This document shows, one piece after another, positions 25,355-35,965 of a DNA stretch of 64,000 nt; the first letter of the stretch is position 1, and each line of letters opens with the position of its first letter. The stretch is from Gautieria morchelliformis (Eukaryota > Basidiomycota > Agaricomycetes > Gomphales > Gomphaceae). The stretch lies in the NCBI GenBank assembly GCA_015179125.1, contig WHVA01000153.1, positions 124,001-188,000 on the forward strand, given 5' to 3'. The translations under genes were made by a program, and so were the position numbers. The notes under the pieces are model-generated. The model did not search any database, was not told the DNA's origin, and saw nothing but the letters and a program-made list of their open reading frames with translations.

Positions 25355-25880
25355 TCTGCCCTCGAGAGTATTGATATTCTCGATACTTTCGAAGGCATAT
25401 ATAAAGCTGAGGTGATTGGTGCATGGATGGACCTTGAAGTAAACAATAACACTTTATACCACAACAGGCAAAGAGCTATCACAGCTGCCAAGGCTTATAT
25501 ACTTCCGTATTCGCCTCAATAATGTTTCGATCTGTGCAGAATTAGCAATCATGTTTTTCGAATAGTGGTCGAAAAACATAATCGCAAGTTATGCTTGGGA
25601 CGTCATAAAATGCTTTACTTGCGAGTAATGGTAAGCCGACGCCTTATGGCCGCCAGTGGCATGACTAACCAAAATTTTTCTTTGAAGGTGACCACCTTTC
25701 TGCGCAGGAGAACTTGCCAAGGGGTAACGTGACGAGGAAACATGCCCGCGCCATACGTGATTCAAGCGCATTTGCTGTAAATACACACTGACATCAAACG
25801 CATAGTAAGGCTGCGGACAGCCGAAAAGGGATTAAATGAAGAGACCACCTACCCAGTGGCCTTCAAACTGTGAGGACTAC
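25355..25880 (+). pseudogene. Gene X, copy 2 (degenerate)
   Basis: A segment reading ESIDILDTF...AEVIGAW near 25,365-25,430 matches the copy 3 peptide ESMDVIF...AEVIGAL. A GTAAGCC donor near 25,633 and a following GTGACCACC exon start correspond to copies 1 and 3. The frame after the intron is interrupted, so this copy is probably dead. Confidence 0.3.
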
Positions 25881-26139
25881 CATCTGTGGGCAAACACGAA
25901 ATATACGGCCACCTTCATCTATCGTCTGGGCAACAGCTGATATTCGCGAACCTTCGAGGTGGGGCTGCTCCGCGAGTGTAATGTCTCTTCTCGATGATGA
26001 CATCATATTGGAAAAGATTTGGTCAAATGGGAAAGACAGGCGTTATCGCATTACAGCAATCCACCCGTCGAAGCAATGCCAGACGGCTTGTGGCTGTAGC
26101 CCTTGGTTGCTCTCATGCGTCCCAGGGCTTCTCTGATCA

Positions 26140-28337
26140 ACGTTGAAGGAGCGTAAGCGTGGTCGGTGTGATCACAGGTTAGGCGAGGAACGCACCTTGG
26201 GCTGAGCGCACCATCGCTTCGTCCGTGTCTTTGCTCGAGGCATCTCGACATGAGGACCGATATGGACACTGTTGCCGTGCTGCCACCGCATGGCCATCGA
26301 TATGAGTAAGACGCTTGGATATCATATATCAAGTCCTAAGTTGCTGTTGGAAAGCTGAGACGACAATGGTGATACTTAGCGATGGCTGCCAATGACCTCT
26401 GTTGTACTAGTCCAAGTCCCTGAAGTAACTCCTAGAAAACTGTCCGCTTCTGAATCCTATTATCTTTTTAGTGGTGCTGAGGCTTGTAAGCTTAGTTACC
26501 GTGGCTTGCAGGTGGATTGATGTGTCTGAGTCGGACATACGGTGTTTGAAGTACGGGGATGCGGCGCGGCCGTGTGCCGCAATGTTCGGAAAATGAGTTC
26601 ATACCACCGCCAGAATAATGCATAGTGTCTCGAAACTACTGCCACAGGTGTGCCTTATTATTTCCTATCAAACAACCATTAATGGTTCGTCAGCCACGAG
26701 GCTGCTTGCTTCAAGTTTCTTAATGACTAAAATCTATCATACTTACATGGCATACCCGAACACATTCGACCTTGGAAACCTTTGCAAAGGACGTTGGAGT
26801 GCTGACGGTGCCTGGTCAAGGCCGCTATGAGCAATCTGTAACGGAGAGTACTGTGAGTACTAGATGGACATGCCAGAGTTTGTAGCGCGGCTAATCTGTG
26901 CGCATGTGGGACAGTGCCGATCACGCTGGGGATGGTCGGATATCGATCCTGCTAGTAAATGGCATAATGAAGCCGTCATGTTTGGCGTAAGGTATGCACG
27001 GCTGTAGGAAGTGCATTAGCCATAACAGGAGAGGCAGCTGAGAAGTCTGTCGGACAACCCACAATTGAATGCTCCCCGAGGATGGACGTCTGGACGTCTA
27101 GGTGCAATGTCGTGTATTTGCGAGCTTGAGAGATCCGAGACTGCATTGGTACGTTTACCCTTATGTTTTATTATGATACCCTCGAGTGGTTTGCCGACGC
27201 CACGTAACATGCTCATTGGCAGCTGTTGGCTCTTTCACACGCTCAGAACATTGTCTTCCGCATGATGATGTCGATGTGGCATTATTCTCTTGTACGACCT
27301 TCTAATTTCGTTTCGGCGGCACAAGGTGTCTGGCAACAGCATTTTTCCAGTGACGACTCACAGCAACTGTACGTTACAGTAATCGCTATCGTTTATACGG
27401 CGTGCCTGTCCACTGACGCATGAACCACTAGTGAATGGAACTGATCAACTTCATTACCTGCGTAGGACCCGTGCCCGAGAAACAACGCACCTGAAGCTAC
27501 AATGGTCTCTCGCGGGATATTGCCCGCGGTCCCCTTTATTAGGATTCACATGACGCTAGTCATGGGCGCAGTACATATACTTTCTGCGAAGTAAGTACGT
27601 GCAGTCGCTATTCTTGACTTACAATGCCAATGGCTTAGTTTCTTTCGCGGTAGTCTGTATCCCGCCCGCCTATATATGCTCTGAACAATCCAATGTGGCA
27701 GCTGGATGCGTGATGAAGAAGCGGACGATAGTAGCGTTGTTGCAGCATACAATACTGTTCCAAGGCCCCGTCTGCTTAGAAGCTTGGCTTCGACAAGCGC
27801 CCTCGTCAGCGTTTTTTTTCGCAAAGCTCTCATGACATGCGAATCTCTGGCCCCATGTTCCTTTTGGTTGGCTACGTTGGCATACTGGTAAACCTTCGCT
27901 TTTCCTTCGTTACCGGCTGCTCCCCATCAAAACTAATGCTCCTATCCCAGACTCCACTTGGCTACACAATACTTTTTCGACGCAAGAGCGGATCTTCAGA
28001 CAAGTCGGTTGTGCCAATTGGCAAGCAGCATGGCATGTAGACGCAGTAGCATGGTCAGGTGAGGTCGGCGGACCTCCTTCTGCCTCTATCCTGATTGGTC
28101 AACCCATGCATACTTGCTCATCATGGCAGACCACAGTACTGGCTACGCCCCTTCTATCTGTTGGCCAACTCGCTGTCATGCATGCGCCTGCCAACTACTC
28201 AAGATTATCTGGTCTATGCGGATGAAACCGTCACCTCTGAAGGATTATGCAGACGGGCTAAGTGGCAACCTGGATAACTTCCGTGTGCATGGCAAGCAGA
28301 CTTGCAATACCATATGTTAGCCAGTCCAGGCCAGTTG
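26140..28337. other. Duplicated non-coding or decayed sequence
   Basis: Collinear with about 16.7-19.1 kb. Recognisable pieces include the HRMAIDMS-encoding segment near 26,290 and the CNGEYCEY segment near 26,830, both seen in the other copies. No continuous gene can be assembled. Confidence 0.4.
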
Positions 28338-28344
28338 TATAAAA
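28338..28344 (+). promoter_or_regulatory. TATA box of the zinc-finger gene
   Basis: TATAAAA lies 34-40 bp upstream of the ATG at 28,378, implying a very short 5' leader or a start slightly downstream. Confidence 0.45.
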
Positions 28345-28377
28345 GCGAGTGCGCGACCTCTGCCCAAACCTGAAGTC

Positions 28378-28984
28378 ATGGCCTACAACCATAATTCGCG
28401 TGAGTGCTGATGGTATATGCATTCGATACGTGGTTGATCAAGCTGACAGCCTTCGCAATGGAAGCTACTCCCCACCTCAAGTTCTCCAACACTTTATCCT
28501 TGCACTCTAGTCGCTCTGGTTCCGGTGCGGTTGACCATAAGATTATAGCCAGCGTCGAAGTATACGACCCCGCCTGTTATGACCTTTTCATCGACCCAGT
28601 TGGTAGTATCGGCAAGATGCGATTCAAGTGCGGTTATTTCGGCTGCAAGGATGGTACGTTCGACGAAATCCAAAAGGCGCGTAAGCACGTCGCGGAACAT
28701 TATTTCCTGAAGCCATTTATCTGTAAATGGTATGCCTATTTGGTCAATGCAAACGTTTTACTAATAAACCCGCCAGCGGTGCAGCATACAAGAACAAAGG
28801 GGACGCGGATCGACATGCTGCGCCACCATCGGTGTGTCAGTATTGGTGATTGCCTTGGCCTTACTACACCCTCAACTCTACTGATAGGTTTTCCTTCTCA
28901 AGTCTCAAACGGCTGACACGAAAAGATGGCCAGACGAAGCACGAGAAAATATGCAAAAAGAACCCAGCCAACTCAAACTTATAG
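28378..28984 (+). CDS. C2H2 zinc-finger protein, paralogue 2 (intact)
   Basis: Four exons: 28,378-28,399, 28,450-28,729, 28,777-28,845 and 28,903-28,984 (TAG). Introns are 50, 47 and 57 bp with GT-AG ends. The phases close to 151 codons (150 residues). The product has a short N-terminus, one C-x4-C-x13-H-x3-H finger (KCGYFGC...KHVAEH), then a compact cysteine region (ICKCGAAYKN), a GDADRHAAPPS linker, and a final C-x2-C...H...C motif (VCQYC...KHEKIC). This arrangement suggests a nuclear DNA- or RNA-binding factor, but the target is unknown. A TATA box sits just upstream. It is the best preserved of three paralogues in the window (others at 3.8-4.3 and 19.2-20.0 kb) and lies convergent to URM1. 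Confidence 0.65.
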
Positions 28985-29019
28985 CCCATAAGAATGTTGT
29001 TTAAAGATTTTTTTGCTTT

Positions 29020-29274
29020 ATGCCTCAGATGCTTACATGTTTCCTATTCATAATTTGGTGGCCTGTCTTATCGACAAAGGCAAAGTTGCCAGATTTCAAA
29101 TCTAGATCGAGTGACGAAGGTTTAATTACTGTAATGCAATGGAAATACATCCGTCGTGGTTATCACGAAGATTGCTGCCGACTCCTCAACATTCCGAAAT
29201 TATTTACACCAGACGTGGTCGCCCTAGCCCGTGCACAGGGGGATAGGGAAGACGAGCGTGTAATGAAATCGTGA
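29020..29274 (+). CDS. Short open frame, 84 codons, unknown
   Basis: The frame opens with ATG shortly after the zinc-finger gene and ends at TGA. A part (LNIPKLFTPDVVALA) resembles short stretches in the duplicated regions near 20.3 and 21.1 kb (SRNPLHTRILTDELIA), so it may be a leftover exon shared by the duplicated blocks. No family is recognised. Confidence 0.2.
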   Translation: MPQMLTCFLFIIWWPVLSTKAKLPDFKSRSSDEGLITVMQWKYIRRGYHEDCCRLLNIPKLFTPDVVALARAQGDREDERVMKS

Positions 29275-29511
29275 CATGACGGTGGGCCGGGAGCCAAGGT
29301 ACAACTATACCGCACCATTAAAGTTCGTCGTGACATCCGATGATTATCACCTTCAGGATGTCATGGAAATCCATAAGATACCAACGTACGTGGGAAAGGT
29401 GAAGGATGTTTGTCCAAAGTGTCAGATGCTGGGGTCAAGCCGATCGACGTCTCCGTTCCTGCATCGAGTGAGAGAAAAGAATTCTTGCCGCACGTTCCGA
29501 GTAATTATGTA

Positions 29512-29949
29512 TTATCCACCATGAAGTGTCGAGATCATAACAATCTCATCGCCATCTTTCAATATGTAATCTCCCTCTCCTTCGAGCTCCCAGTCGGTAT
29601 CATTTATAAGAACCAGAATCCCAGGCCTTCTAGGTCGGGTAGTCACATCAGCATTTGCACACGCGGACATGATACAAAGGAACGCCCACACAGTGTCCCC
29701 TTCCATGAAGAGTTCCGCTCGTTCTTGTAGTAGATTGTCCTTAAGCCAGTGTAAAAGGAAGGTGACATCGGCAGGCGTTTGGGTTGCTTGGGTTAAGGAT
29801 TCCGCTTCGGATTGGGGAGTTTCAGTAGAATAAGAAGTGGAGATAGAAGACTTGTTCGCGAGGGCAGGAATAGACACAGTGTGGGAGCGTTGATTAGAGA
29901 ACAGCAGTTCGAGTCCTCCCCCGAATTCGATTTTCAAGTTGAAAGACAT
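29512..29949 (-). CDS. URM1: Ubiquitin-related modifier 1 (Urm1)
   Basis: Urm1 is a beta-grasp ubiquitin-like protein. Activated at its C-terminal glycine as a thiocarboxylate by the E1-like Uba4, it supplies sulfur for 2-thiolation of the wobble uridine of cytosolic tRNAs and can also be conjugated to proteins. The minus-strand frame starts at ATG 29,949 and ends at TAA 29,512. The C-terminus shows the family signature: [29 protein letters not shown] with terminal diglycine. A 60-bp GT-AG intron (29,630-29,689) sits between EGDTV and RPGIL. It is in frame, so retention would add 20 residues; splicing restores the family spacing and gives 125 residues, longer than yeast Urm1 because of a serine/threonine-rich insert near residues 33-55. 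It is divergent from the membrane-protein gene at 30,024 with 74 bp between start codons. It is the only intact one of four URM1-like loci here. Confidence 0.9.
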   Translation of the reverse strand: MSFNLKIEFGGGLELLFSNQRSHTVSIPALANKSSISTSYSTETPQSEAESLTQATQTPADVTFLLHWLKDNLLQERAELFMEGDTVWAFLCIMSACANADVTTRPRRPGILVLINDTDWELEGEGDYILKDGDEIVMISTLHGG

Positions 29950-30023
29950 AATTAGGATTCCGACTGTGTGACGTCACTGGACGTCGCCTAAACTTGAACC
30001 ACCACCATTTGAACCACCACACC
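29950..30023. promoter_or_regulatory. 74-bp divergent intergenic region (URM1 / membrane protein)
   Basis: The start codons of URM1 (minus) and the DUF1774-like gene (plus) are separated by only 74 bp, so both probably use one bidirectional promoter region. No classical TATA box is visible in it. The URM1 duplication broke exactly here, so the pseudogene copies lost this upstream region. Confidence 0.45.
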
Positions 30024-31370
30024 ATGCCTCTACCAGAAGAAATACCGTTGGACACTAACCATCCAGCAGTGCGAGAATACCTGCTTCTTGTCAGGTATGT
30101 GTTCTTTATCATTCATTCCCCTCGGAGTATGTTATTTACTGGAGCAGGCTTCAAGTACTAACACCTTTGTCGTTGCTAATCAACATTGCAACGTTCATGG
30201 TGGCGACGTTCATTGTTTCTCCGGGACTGAGCACGATTTCCAAGCTGCACCCCACCCCAATATCTCCATCACCTACATTTGTGGGTGTGTATGTCGTGGC
30301 CATATTCGCCGGACAAATCGGATATTGTCTCCTTCTAGTCCTAGCCTCGAAAGAGGAGACTAAAGTGCGTTGTCTGGAAACGCTTATTTGATTGTACATC
30401 TTACAGCCTTGCAGCAAGCTCTCGTTAAGGGTGTTGGTTTCTCCCTTGTTATTGCTAATTGGCTCATGGCGTTTTGGGCAATGACATGGGTAAGCGCCTT
30501 TCAATAACGATTCTATTGGCTGATCCATCTTTATTAGGCTCTCAAATTATTTTTACCATCTACAATACTACTCATTCTCCTAACACTGGCTCTCTTGTAC
30601 TCCAATATTGTACTCCTCATATATCATCCGCCTAGAAGGTCACGACCCTTCGACACTCTCCTCATCCATGCACCCATGCGACTCTTCTTACTCTTGCCTG
30701 CGACTCTTCTATTGCCCCAGTCTATCTTGTTTGTCCCATTACGTCATTGTACTTCGAGTAATTCGTCATTAAAATCAAGCACAGCATCATGCTTAACAAG
30801 ACATGGGATCCAAAAGATGCCTCACGTCATTATATGGATTACCAATGGGAAGGATTTGCAGTTGTAATTGTCACAAACGCACGTTACCATCCCTTGTCGT
30901 GGCAGAGCTGTCATGGCTGAGGATTTTTCCACTTCGTACTACAGGTTGTTAGCCTTCTGATCATCGCTCTCCGCCGTGACATCGTCTGGTGTATTGGCGC
31001 TGTGTGGATTAATATCTGCATATGGACAGCCCGCCCAAAGAGCACGCCCGTACAAGTAAGTTTCCCTCTCCGTGGATCGGAACTTGAAGCTTTCTTGCAT
31101 CACACCCTTAAATCTAACCTACGTCTTTCACATTTTGTTTTTCTCACTAATGTCAACGCTGCATATCTGACCTAAACCATCCTTCAGGCTACTGCCATCG
31201 TTTTCACAATACTTCAACCTGTCACACTCGTTGCGGCAGCGGTCTGGCAGACTCTCCGCTCAAAGCCGGACCAGGGCGGCGCTATAGCACTCCCACCTGA
31301 TGATGAGCAAAACGAAGCCCAGTCGCGCCGAAGTGAACACGGACAACATGTAGAAAGAGTCTGGAGCTAG
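30024..31370 (+). CDS. Multi-pass membrane protein, DUF1774-like
   Basis: Seven exons are proposed: 30,024-30,094, 30,148-30,364, 30,415-30,489, 30,538-30,732, 30,801-30,878, 30,945-31,055 and 31,188-31,370. All phases close to 310 codons (309 residues). About eight hydrophobic segments are visible, for example SLLINIATFMVATFIV, GVYVVAIFAGQIGYCLLLVL, LLILLTLALLYSNIVLLIY and the region around IVFTILQPVTLVAAAVW. A conserved loop reads MDYQWEGFAVV and another RRDIVWC. This resembles the fungal membrane family known as DUF1774; that assignment is from memory and the function is unknown. Intron 5 (30,879-30,944) appears to use a GC-AG pair, and intron 4 has a weak GTCCCA donor, so these borders are the least certain. 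The C-terminal tail is acidic and hydrophilic. Confidence 0.7.
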
Positions 31371-33021
31371 TTGTGAGAATTAGAAAATTCTTTTTTATAA
31401 TTATTTATTAAATTTAATAATGAAGGTCCTCGTATGTTGCGGGAGGTAAAAAGCTGACCCAGAATCACGTGAAAAACATTGCCTTCACCTTTCCTCTCAA
31501 GCTGCATATGGACCTTATCTTCATCTTTACGGGCGTACATCAACCGTTGTATTCTAAGCTAGAGATGGTGTCAGCATCGTCTACGGCTTCGCCATCGTTA
31601 TCAATCAGTATGTAGGTTAAATAGCATTGTATAATACTCCGGCGTCAACGCCGGAACATCGCTGCCGTACCTTTTGTCCAATGCCAGACGAGAGGATGTA
31701 AGATGCAGAGCAAACTGCGCTCCGCGCCGCGGCGGGAAATACTAGTAGCCTATGTTCTGGGGTTGCAGCCAATCCTGCTCCAGAGTGCAACTATACGAAT
31801 GTGAAATGGTAAGGGAGAAGAGTAGATACTGACCTGCCAAGCCGCGGCGTTGAACAAGACGGGACGGTGCACCAGCCATTTCTGCTAGTCACCTCGTGCT
31901 ACGCGCGGCTCCGCGGTCAATGAAGGCACAACACTGCTAGCTGTTATTATGAGTTAGTGAGTTAGTCCTGCGAGACAGCTTTCACACCTGAATCCAGCTG
32001 CCTTCAGAGGGTAGGCGCAGACCTTCTGCTGAGTATATCGGTGACAACGCCGCGCCAGCAGCGGCGCAGCGCTCAAGTTTTTTCATATCGACATTCCCGA
32101 GTCCTGTACGAAAATCTGGAACAAATGGATGTTTTATCCTTCATCCCGTTACGTGGCGAGAGAGATGCTTCAAAGGTCAGTGCAAATCAGTGACATGGTC
32201 CTGGAATATATGCAGGCAGGGGCGGGTGTCTCGACACTCCATCCGTTTAGAGTATACTGAACCGTCTTTGACTTACAGATAAACTTAAGGTCCGAGAAGC
32301 TGACCGTGGTCGAAACCCGAGACATATGCATATATGCACATAGTCAGACACTCTATGCTTGCCTCGTACGACGTAGGCCACCAGTTTACGTCCAGTTAGG
32401 TCCACACAACGCTAGTTGGAGATGAGGTGAAGAGAGAATGCCACGCGAGTGCCACTCCCGTGTTGCAAAGTGTTGCAAAGATAAGCGTTCCGGAAATACA
32501 CACATTCCTCTAGCAAGGAACGTAGCATACCCTGGACAATCAAGCTCTAGGACCGTGAGGTCAACCAGAGCAAGTAGTCAACAGAAGAGGCATGCGCCAG
32601 GCAGATAAGCTTGGTGAGACACGGCGCTGACAGAGACCCGACTCAGCAGTAATGCAACACCCCTGCAAGCCTGGTCGTGTTGGCCGCCAGCGAGTGTGTG
32701 CCCTGTTGTTTCGGGTTTTCCGCAGCTCATGTCTAAGACGACGCAGAGAGACGGAGGCAAGGGCAGGGGAGAATCAGGTGAGACATTCGAGTGGAGTTGA
32801 AATGAAAGGTGGTCTCGCTATTGTGGTCACACCTGCGATGCCCGCCGTTCGCCGGTTCGCTTACTACCCCTCAGGAGATTCCCCGCTAGCTGCTGAACTC
32901 AACTCGCGTTTTCCTGCAGATTTGGTCCGTGATTCGATTTGTGGCCAATACTAGTACAACGTGGCAATGTGAAGTCAATCATTATAAGCGGCGGATATTA
33001 ACCATAGTGGGCTACGTGGCC
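31371..33021. other. Intergenic, 1.65 kb, no gene recognised
   Basis: The region begins with an AT-rich stretch near 31,385-31,425 (likely the 3' end of the preceding transcript). The rest has only short open frames, including a 100-codon one at 32,652-32,954 without recognisable features. It is bounded by the 3' ends of two convergent genes. Confidence 0.5.
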
Positions 33022-34651
33022 TCATGTGGTTTGTCTCAGTTCCCTTTCAAACGTGGCTATGTCGACCACCGTCCCCTCCCGTCTGCTCTTCTCTGCCGCA
33101 AAAACCACCAGATGCGAAAGTAGCACATCGTCCACCGACGTTCCCTGGCCGAGGGTTTCCTTGTTCCCATTTCCGACCGCTTTCACAAAGGCTCGTATTA
33201 AGCCCACATCCCCACCTCCATGGCGGCCGCCACCTTCCTCAAGCTGTGGGGTGTGCGTGACCGACGATTGCTTGCGAAAATCCGTCGTCCTAAAGGTCGT
33301 CATATCACCGATAAGCTCACCATCCGTAAAGTGTATCCTAGTCTCTCTCTGGCATATCGCTGAGGAAGGTGGTGTAAGGTAAGTATTCGAGGTCATTATT
33401 ACTATTGCTTATATATACCTTCGGTGAAAGCGACCATAGTAAAGGAGGCCGTTGAGCTGTCTGAAAACTCGATATTCACGACCTGTGCAACCGACATTAG
33501 TCATAGCCCTTATGGATCGTACGTAGTACTGACTTGGTGATCCACCACGTCATTCGGACTTTCAAATACACATCTGCCGTATCGTCCTTGCAGCGCTTCC
33601 ATTATGTTTTCAACATCTGGGGGGCCGTCTGTTATAGTATCCGCCGGCCAGCCGGCGTTGCCCTCTGCAACAGGGTCCAAATAAACTATTATCCCAGCGG
33701 TCAGGTCTGAGAATGGGCAACATTTCCAGGATGGCACAAACTTTTTTTGGCGCTGTATGCACAATCCCGTTCGATGGGACAGTCTAGACAATGCTGTGCG
33801 GATCCAGCTTCCACTGGCTTCGAGGACTTGCGGAAATGTGAAAGCGAGCCAAACGAGGACACCCTCACCGGGGTAGCGGGGTAAAAGTAATGGCAGAGTA
33901 TATCTATATCGCTAGTAGGTATATTAATAACGACGCGATAAGCCATCCTATTCTGGACTTACTGGCAGCTCTTCGCAAGTAGAGCGAATGATGATGTGGC
34001 TTCGTGAGACCAGTTGCCTCGCACAAAGGAATGGGCGAAATGATAATATCCTACAGGCTCGACGTGGACGATATTGATGGGTCTGCCTAAGGTTCTGGAA
34101 CGAATGACCTCCACAATGGATTTATTGTAAGGAGAGTATCGTAACACTGCGCAGACAGGTATAATGAAGCTAAGCAACTGTTATTCGGTAGCACATACCA
34201 TGTCCGATGGCGAAGACGATGTCACCAGCTTTCTTTATGACATCAGCGATACTAATGCATTCTTCCGCACTGGTTGCGAGTGGTTTCTCGCAAAGGATGT
34301 GATAGCCTAGAGGTACGCATGCTAGGACAACTTCAGTGTGTAAGCGGTCTTGGACAGCCACGACGACGGCATCGGCCAAGCGTCCCGCAGCAACCAGATC
34401 TTTCCAATCTGCAAAGACGTTGGAATCGGGGATTGAGTGGGCCGAGGCGAAACCTGAGCGGGTGCGAGCCCGTGGCTCGGCAACGGCCACTACTTTACAT
34501 GCGACAGGATTCTGAAGAGCATAGGAAGCATAAACCTGCATGGCATTTGCTTGGGTCACCATTACTGTAAAGGTGCACGGTAAACCGTACGTACCTTGCC
34601 CCGGTTTCCTGCACCAACGATGGCAAGGGTGACAGGCCTAGAGTCTGACAT
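33022..34651 (-). CDS. Gfo/Idh/MocA-family NAD(P)-dependent oxidoreductase
   Basis: Seven exons on the minus strand: 34,651-34,595, 34,535-34,199, 34,146-33,963, 33,911-33,742, 33,685-33,534, 33,482-33,419 and 33,359-33,022. The six introns are 51-59 bp, and all phases close to 434 codons (433 residues). The N-terminus is a Rossmann fold: VTLAIVGAGNRGK holds the G-x-G-x-x-G nucleotide loop at residues 12-17. ILCEKPLA is the family EKP motif, whose lysine is usually catalytic. A central part (HVEPVGYYHFAHSFVRGNW) and a cysteine-containing segment (CLDCPIERDC) precede the C-terminal GGRHGGGDVGL motif. Such enzymes oxidise sugars, inositols or related alcohols; the substrate cannot be inferred here. 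The gene converges on the membrane-protein gene across 1.65 kb. No organelle signal is evident, so the protein is probably cytosolic. Confidence 0.88.
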
Positions 34652-35711
34652 CGACAACTCCAAGAGCTCTTGACTGAAGCACTAGGCACGTACTAGATTA
34701 CAACACGCCGCACCTTAACAATGGGCCAGAAGCAGTCGGCCCGGTCGGTGTTCCATGTCACGGGTTCTATGCCGTACAGTATCCATGATGTTCTTCTCGA
34801 CCTCAGATGGCTTTACTGTACAAGTGTTACCAATTGATCAACCCCCATGAGTCGACGAAGGGACGAAACTGGTGTCATGTTTCAGAGTATGTGGCCAGCA
34901 CTAGTGGCAGCACACGAGTAGGGCTGAGCACTAAGCGCTGGACCTGCATATACGAGAGCTTACATAGAGGCAGTGAAGTAGCAGCCTAGTGGCAACGACA
35001 GCTGGCCCACTGCCTCTTTCCTTTGCCCAAGTTCTGGCGGATTCCAGAAGAGGTGTGGAGAACAAGACGACTGCTCCTCAGTATACTTGTCGGAGCGATG
35101 ACTAACCTGAGTACTGATAAACATGAAGTTTGAAGGCGATACTCAGACTCTTGGGAAAACATTGCAGGAAGCGCGGGACCTGACAGTACGCAGAGAGATG
35201 GACGGCTCGTGTTACCCGTACTGACTTTACAGAGCGTCGACGTCACTTGACGCGCTTTTTTTACACATAAGTACTGTACAGTTCTGGAGGCACTGTAATT
35301 TAGGTATTCAGAACTGGAAAAATGCGCATTTCATTTCGATAATTCAGTAGCAACTGGATGCCGGATATCATCATAATCAGAGTCCTTCAAGTGCCATACC
35401 TAATACCGATGCGGGTGCGAGTTCGTTGACGAGAGCCGAGAGTGCACGATGCAAAATCCGGTGTGATTCGAGGAGAGTCAAGTGTGTGCAAGAACGATTG
35501 CGCAATGTGAAAGCCAGTGAGAGTCGAGAAGAGCTGAGATTGCGTGAGAACGAGTGCAGATGCGAGTGGAGAGCCTAATAAGTGTATTGCGAGAGCGAGA
35601 AGCCAGCCATATATCTGTCGTGTGAGGGGCGAGGCTGTGATTCGAGTATGCGGGAGCGGGGCAAACGAATGCGGAGAAAGGTCGGAGTGCCGTGCCAGAC
35701 ATACATAGTGG
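34652..35711. other. Intergenic, about 1.06 kb
   Basis: This is the region upstream of the oxidoreductase and downstream of the hypothetical minus-strand gene. Only short frames without support are seen. A T-rich run lies near 35,255-35,262. Confidence 0.5.
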
Positions 35712-35965
35712 TCATTTCTTCTTGGACTTGGAGCCAGAAGGCGTATTCTCGTTCATCTGGTGGGTGTGATAATAAGCACCAAGAAAACTTGATAGAGAAT
35801 CAAGCTCGAGCGAACATGGGCAAACGCACCTCAAGAACCTTCTTGGAAGGTTTGGAGGTTCTGTTGCTCTGCAGTGCAATATCAAGGTGTGTATTAGAGT
35901 AGCAAATATTTACTTGCCTGTTTCCTAGGCGGCCCCGGCGTGGTAACTGGTATCGGTGCGTTATA
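35712..35965 (-). CDS. Hypothetical protein, 3' exons only (5' part unresolved)
   Basis: Three short exons join in one frame: 35,965-35,918, 35,868-35,830 and 35,756-35,712, ending in TGA. The first intron (35,869-35,917) starts GCAAGT, a strong GC-AG donor, and the second (35,757-35,829) is GT-AG. The encoded tail is low-complexity and basic: proline-rich (PVTTPGPPRKQ), then SKPSKKVLE, ending SGSKSKKK. Upstream, proline-rich frames continue on the same strand to about 36.6 kb with a good GTGAGTG donor near 36,361, so the gene is probably longer. No domain is recognised; the lysine-rich end could be a nuclear signal. Confidence 0.4.

Larger units (their letters stand above)
25200..29949 (+). 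repeat. Triplicated block, direct copy 2
   Basis: Counterpart of 15.69-20.85 kb and, inverted, of 3.8-8.0 kb. It contains gene X remnants (25.3-25.9 kb), diverged non-coding stretches, an intact zinc-finger gene (28,378-28,984), a short open frame (29,020-29,274) and the intact URM1. The homology to copy 1 ends at the URM1 start codon. Confidence 0.75.
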
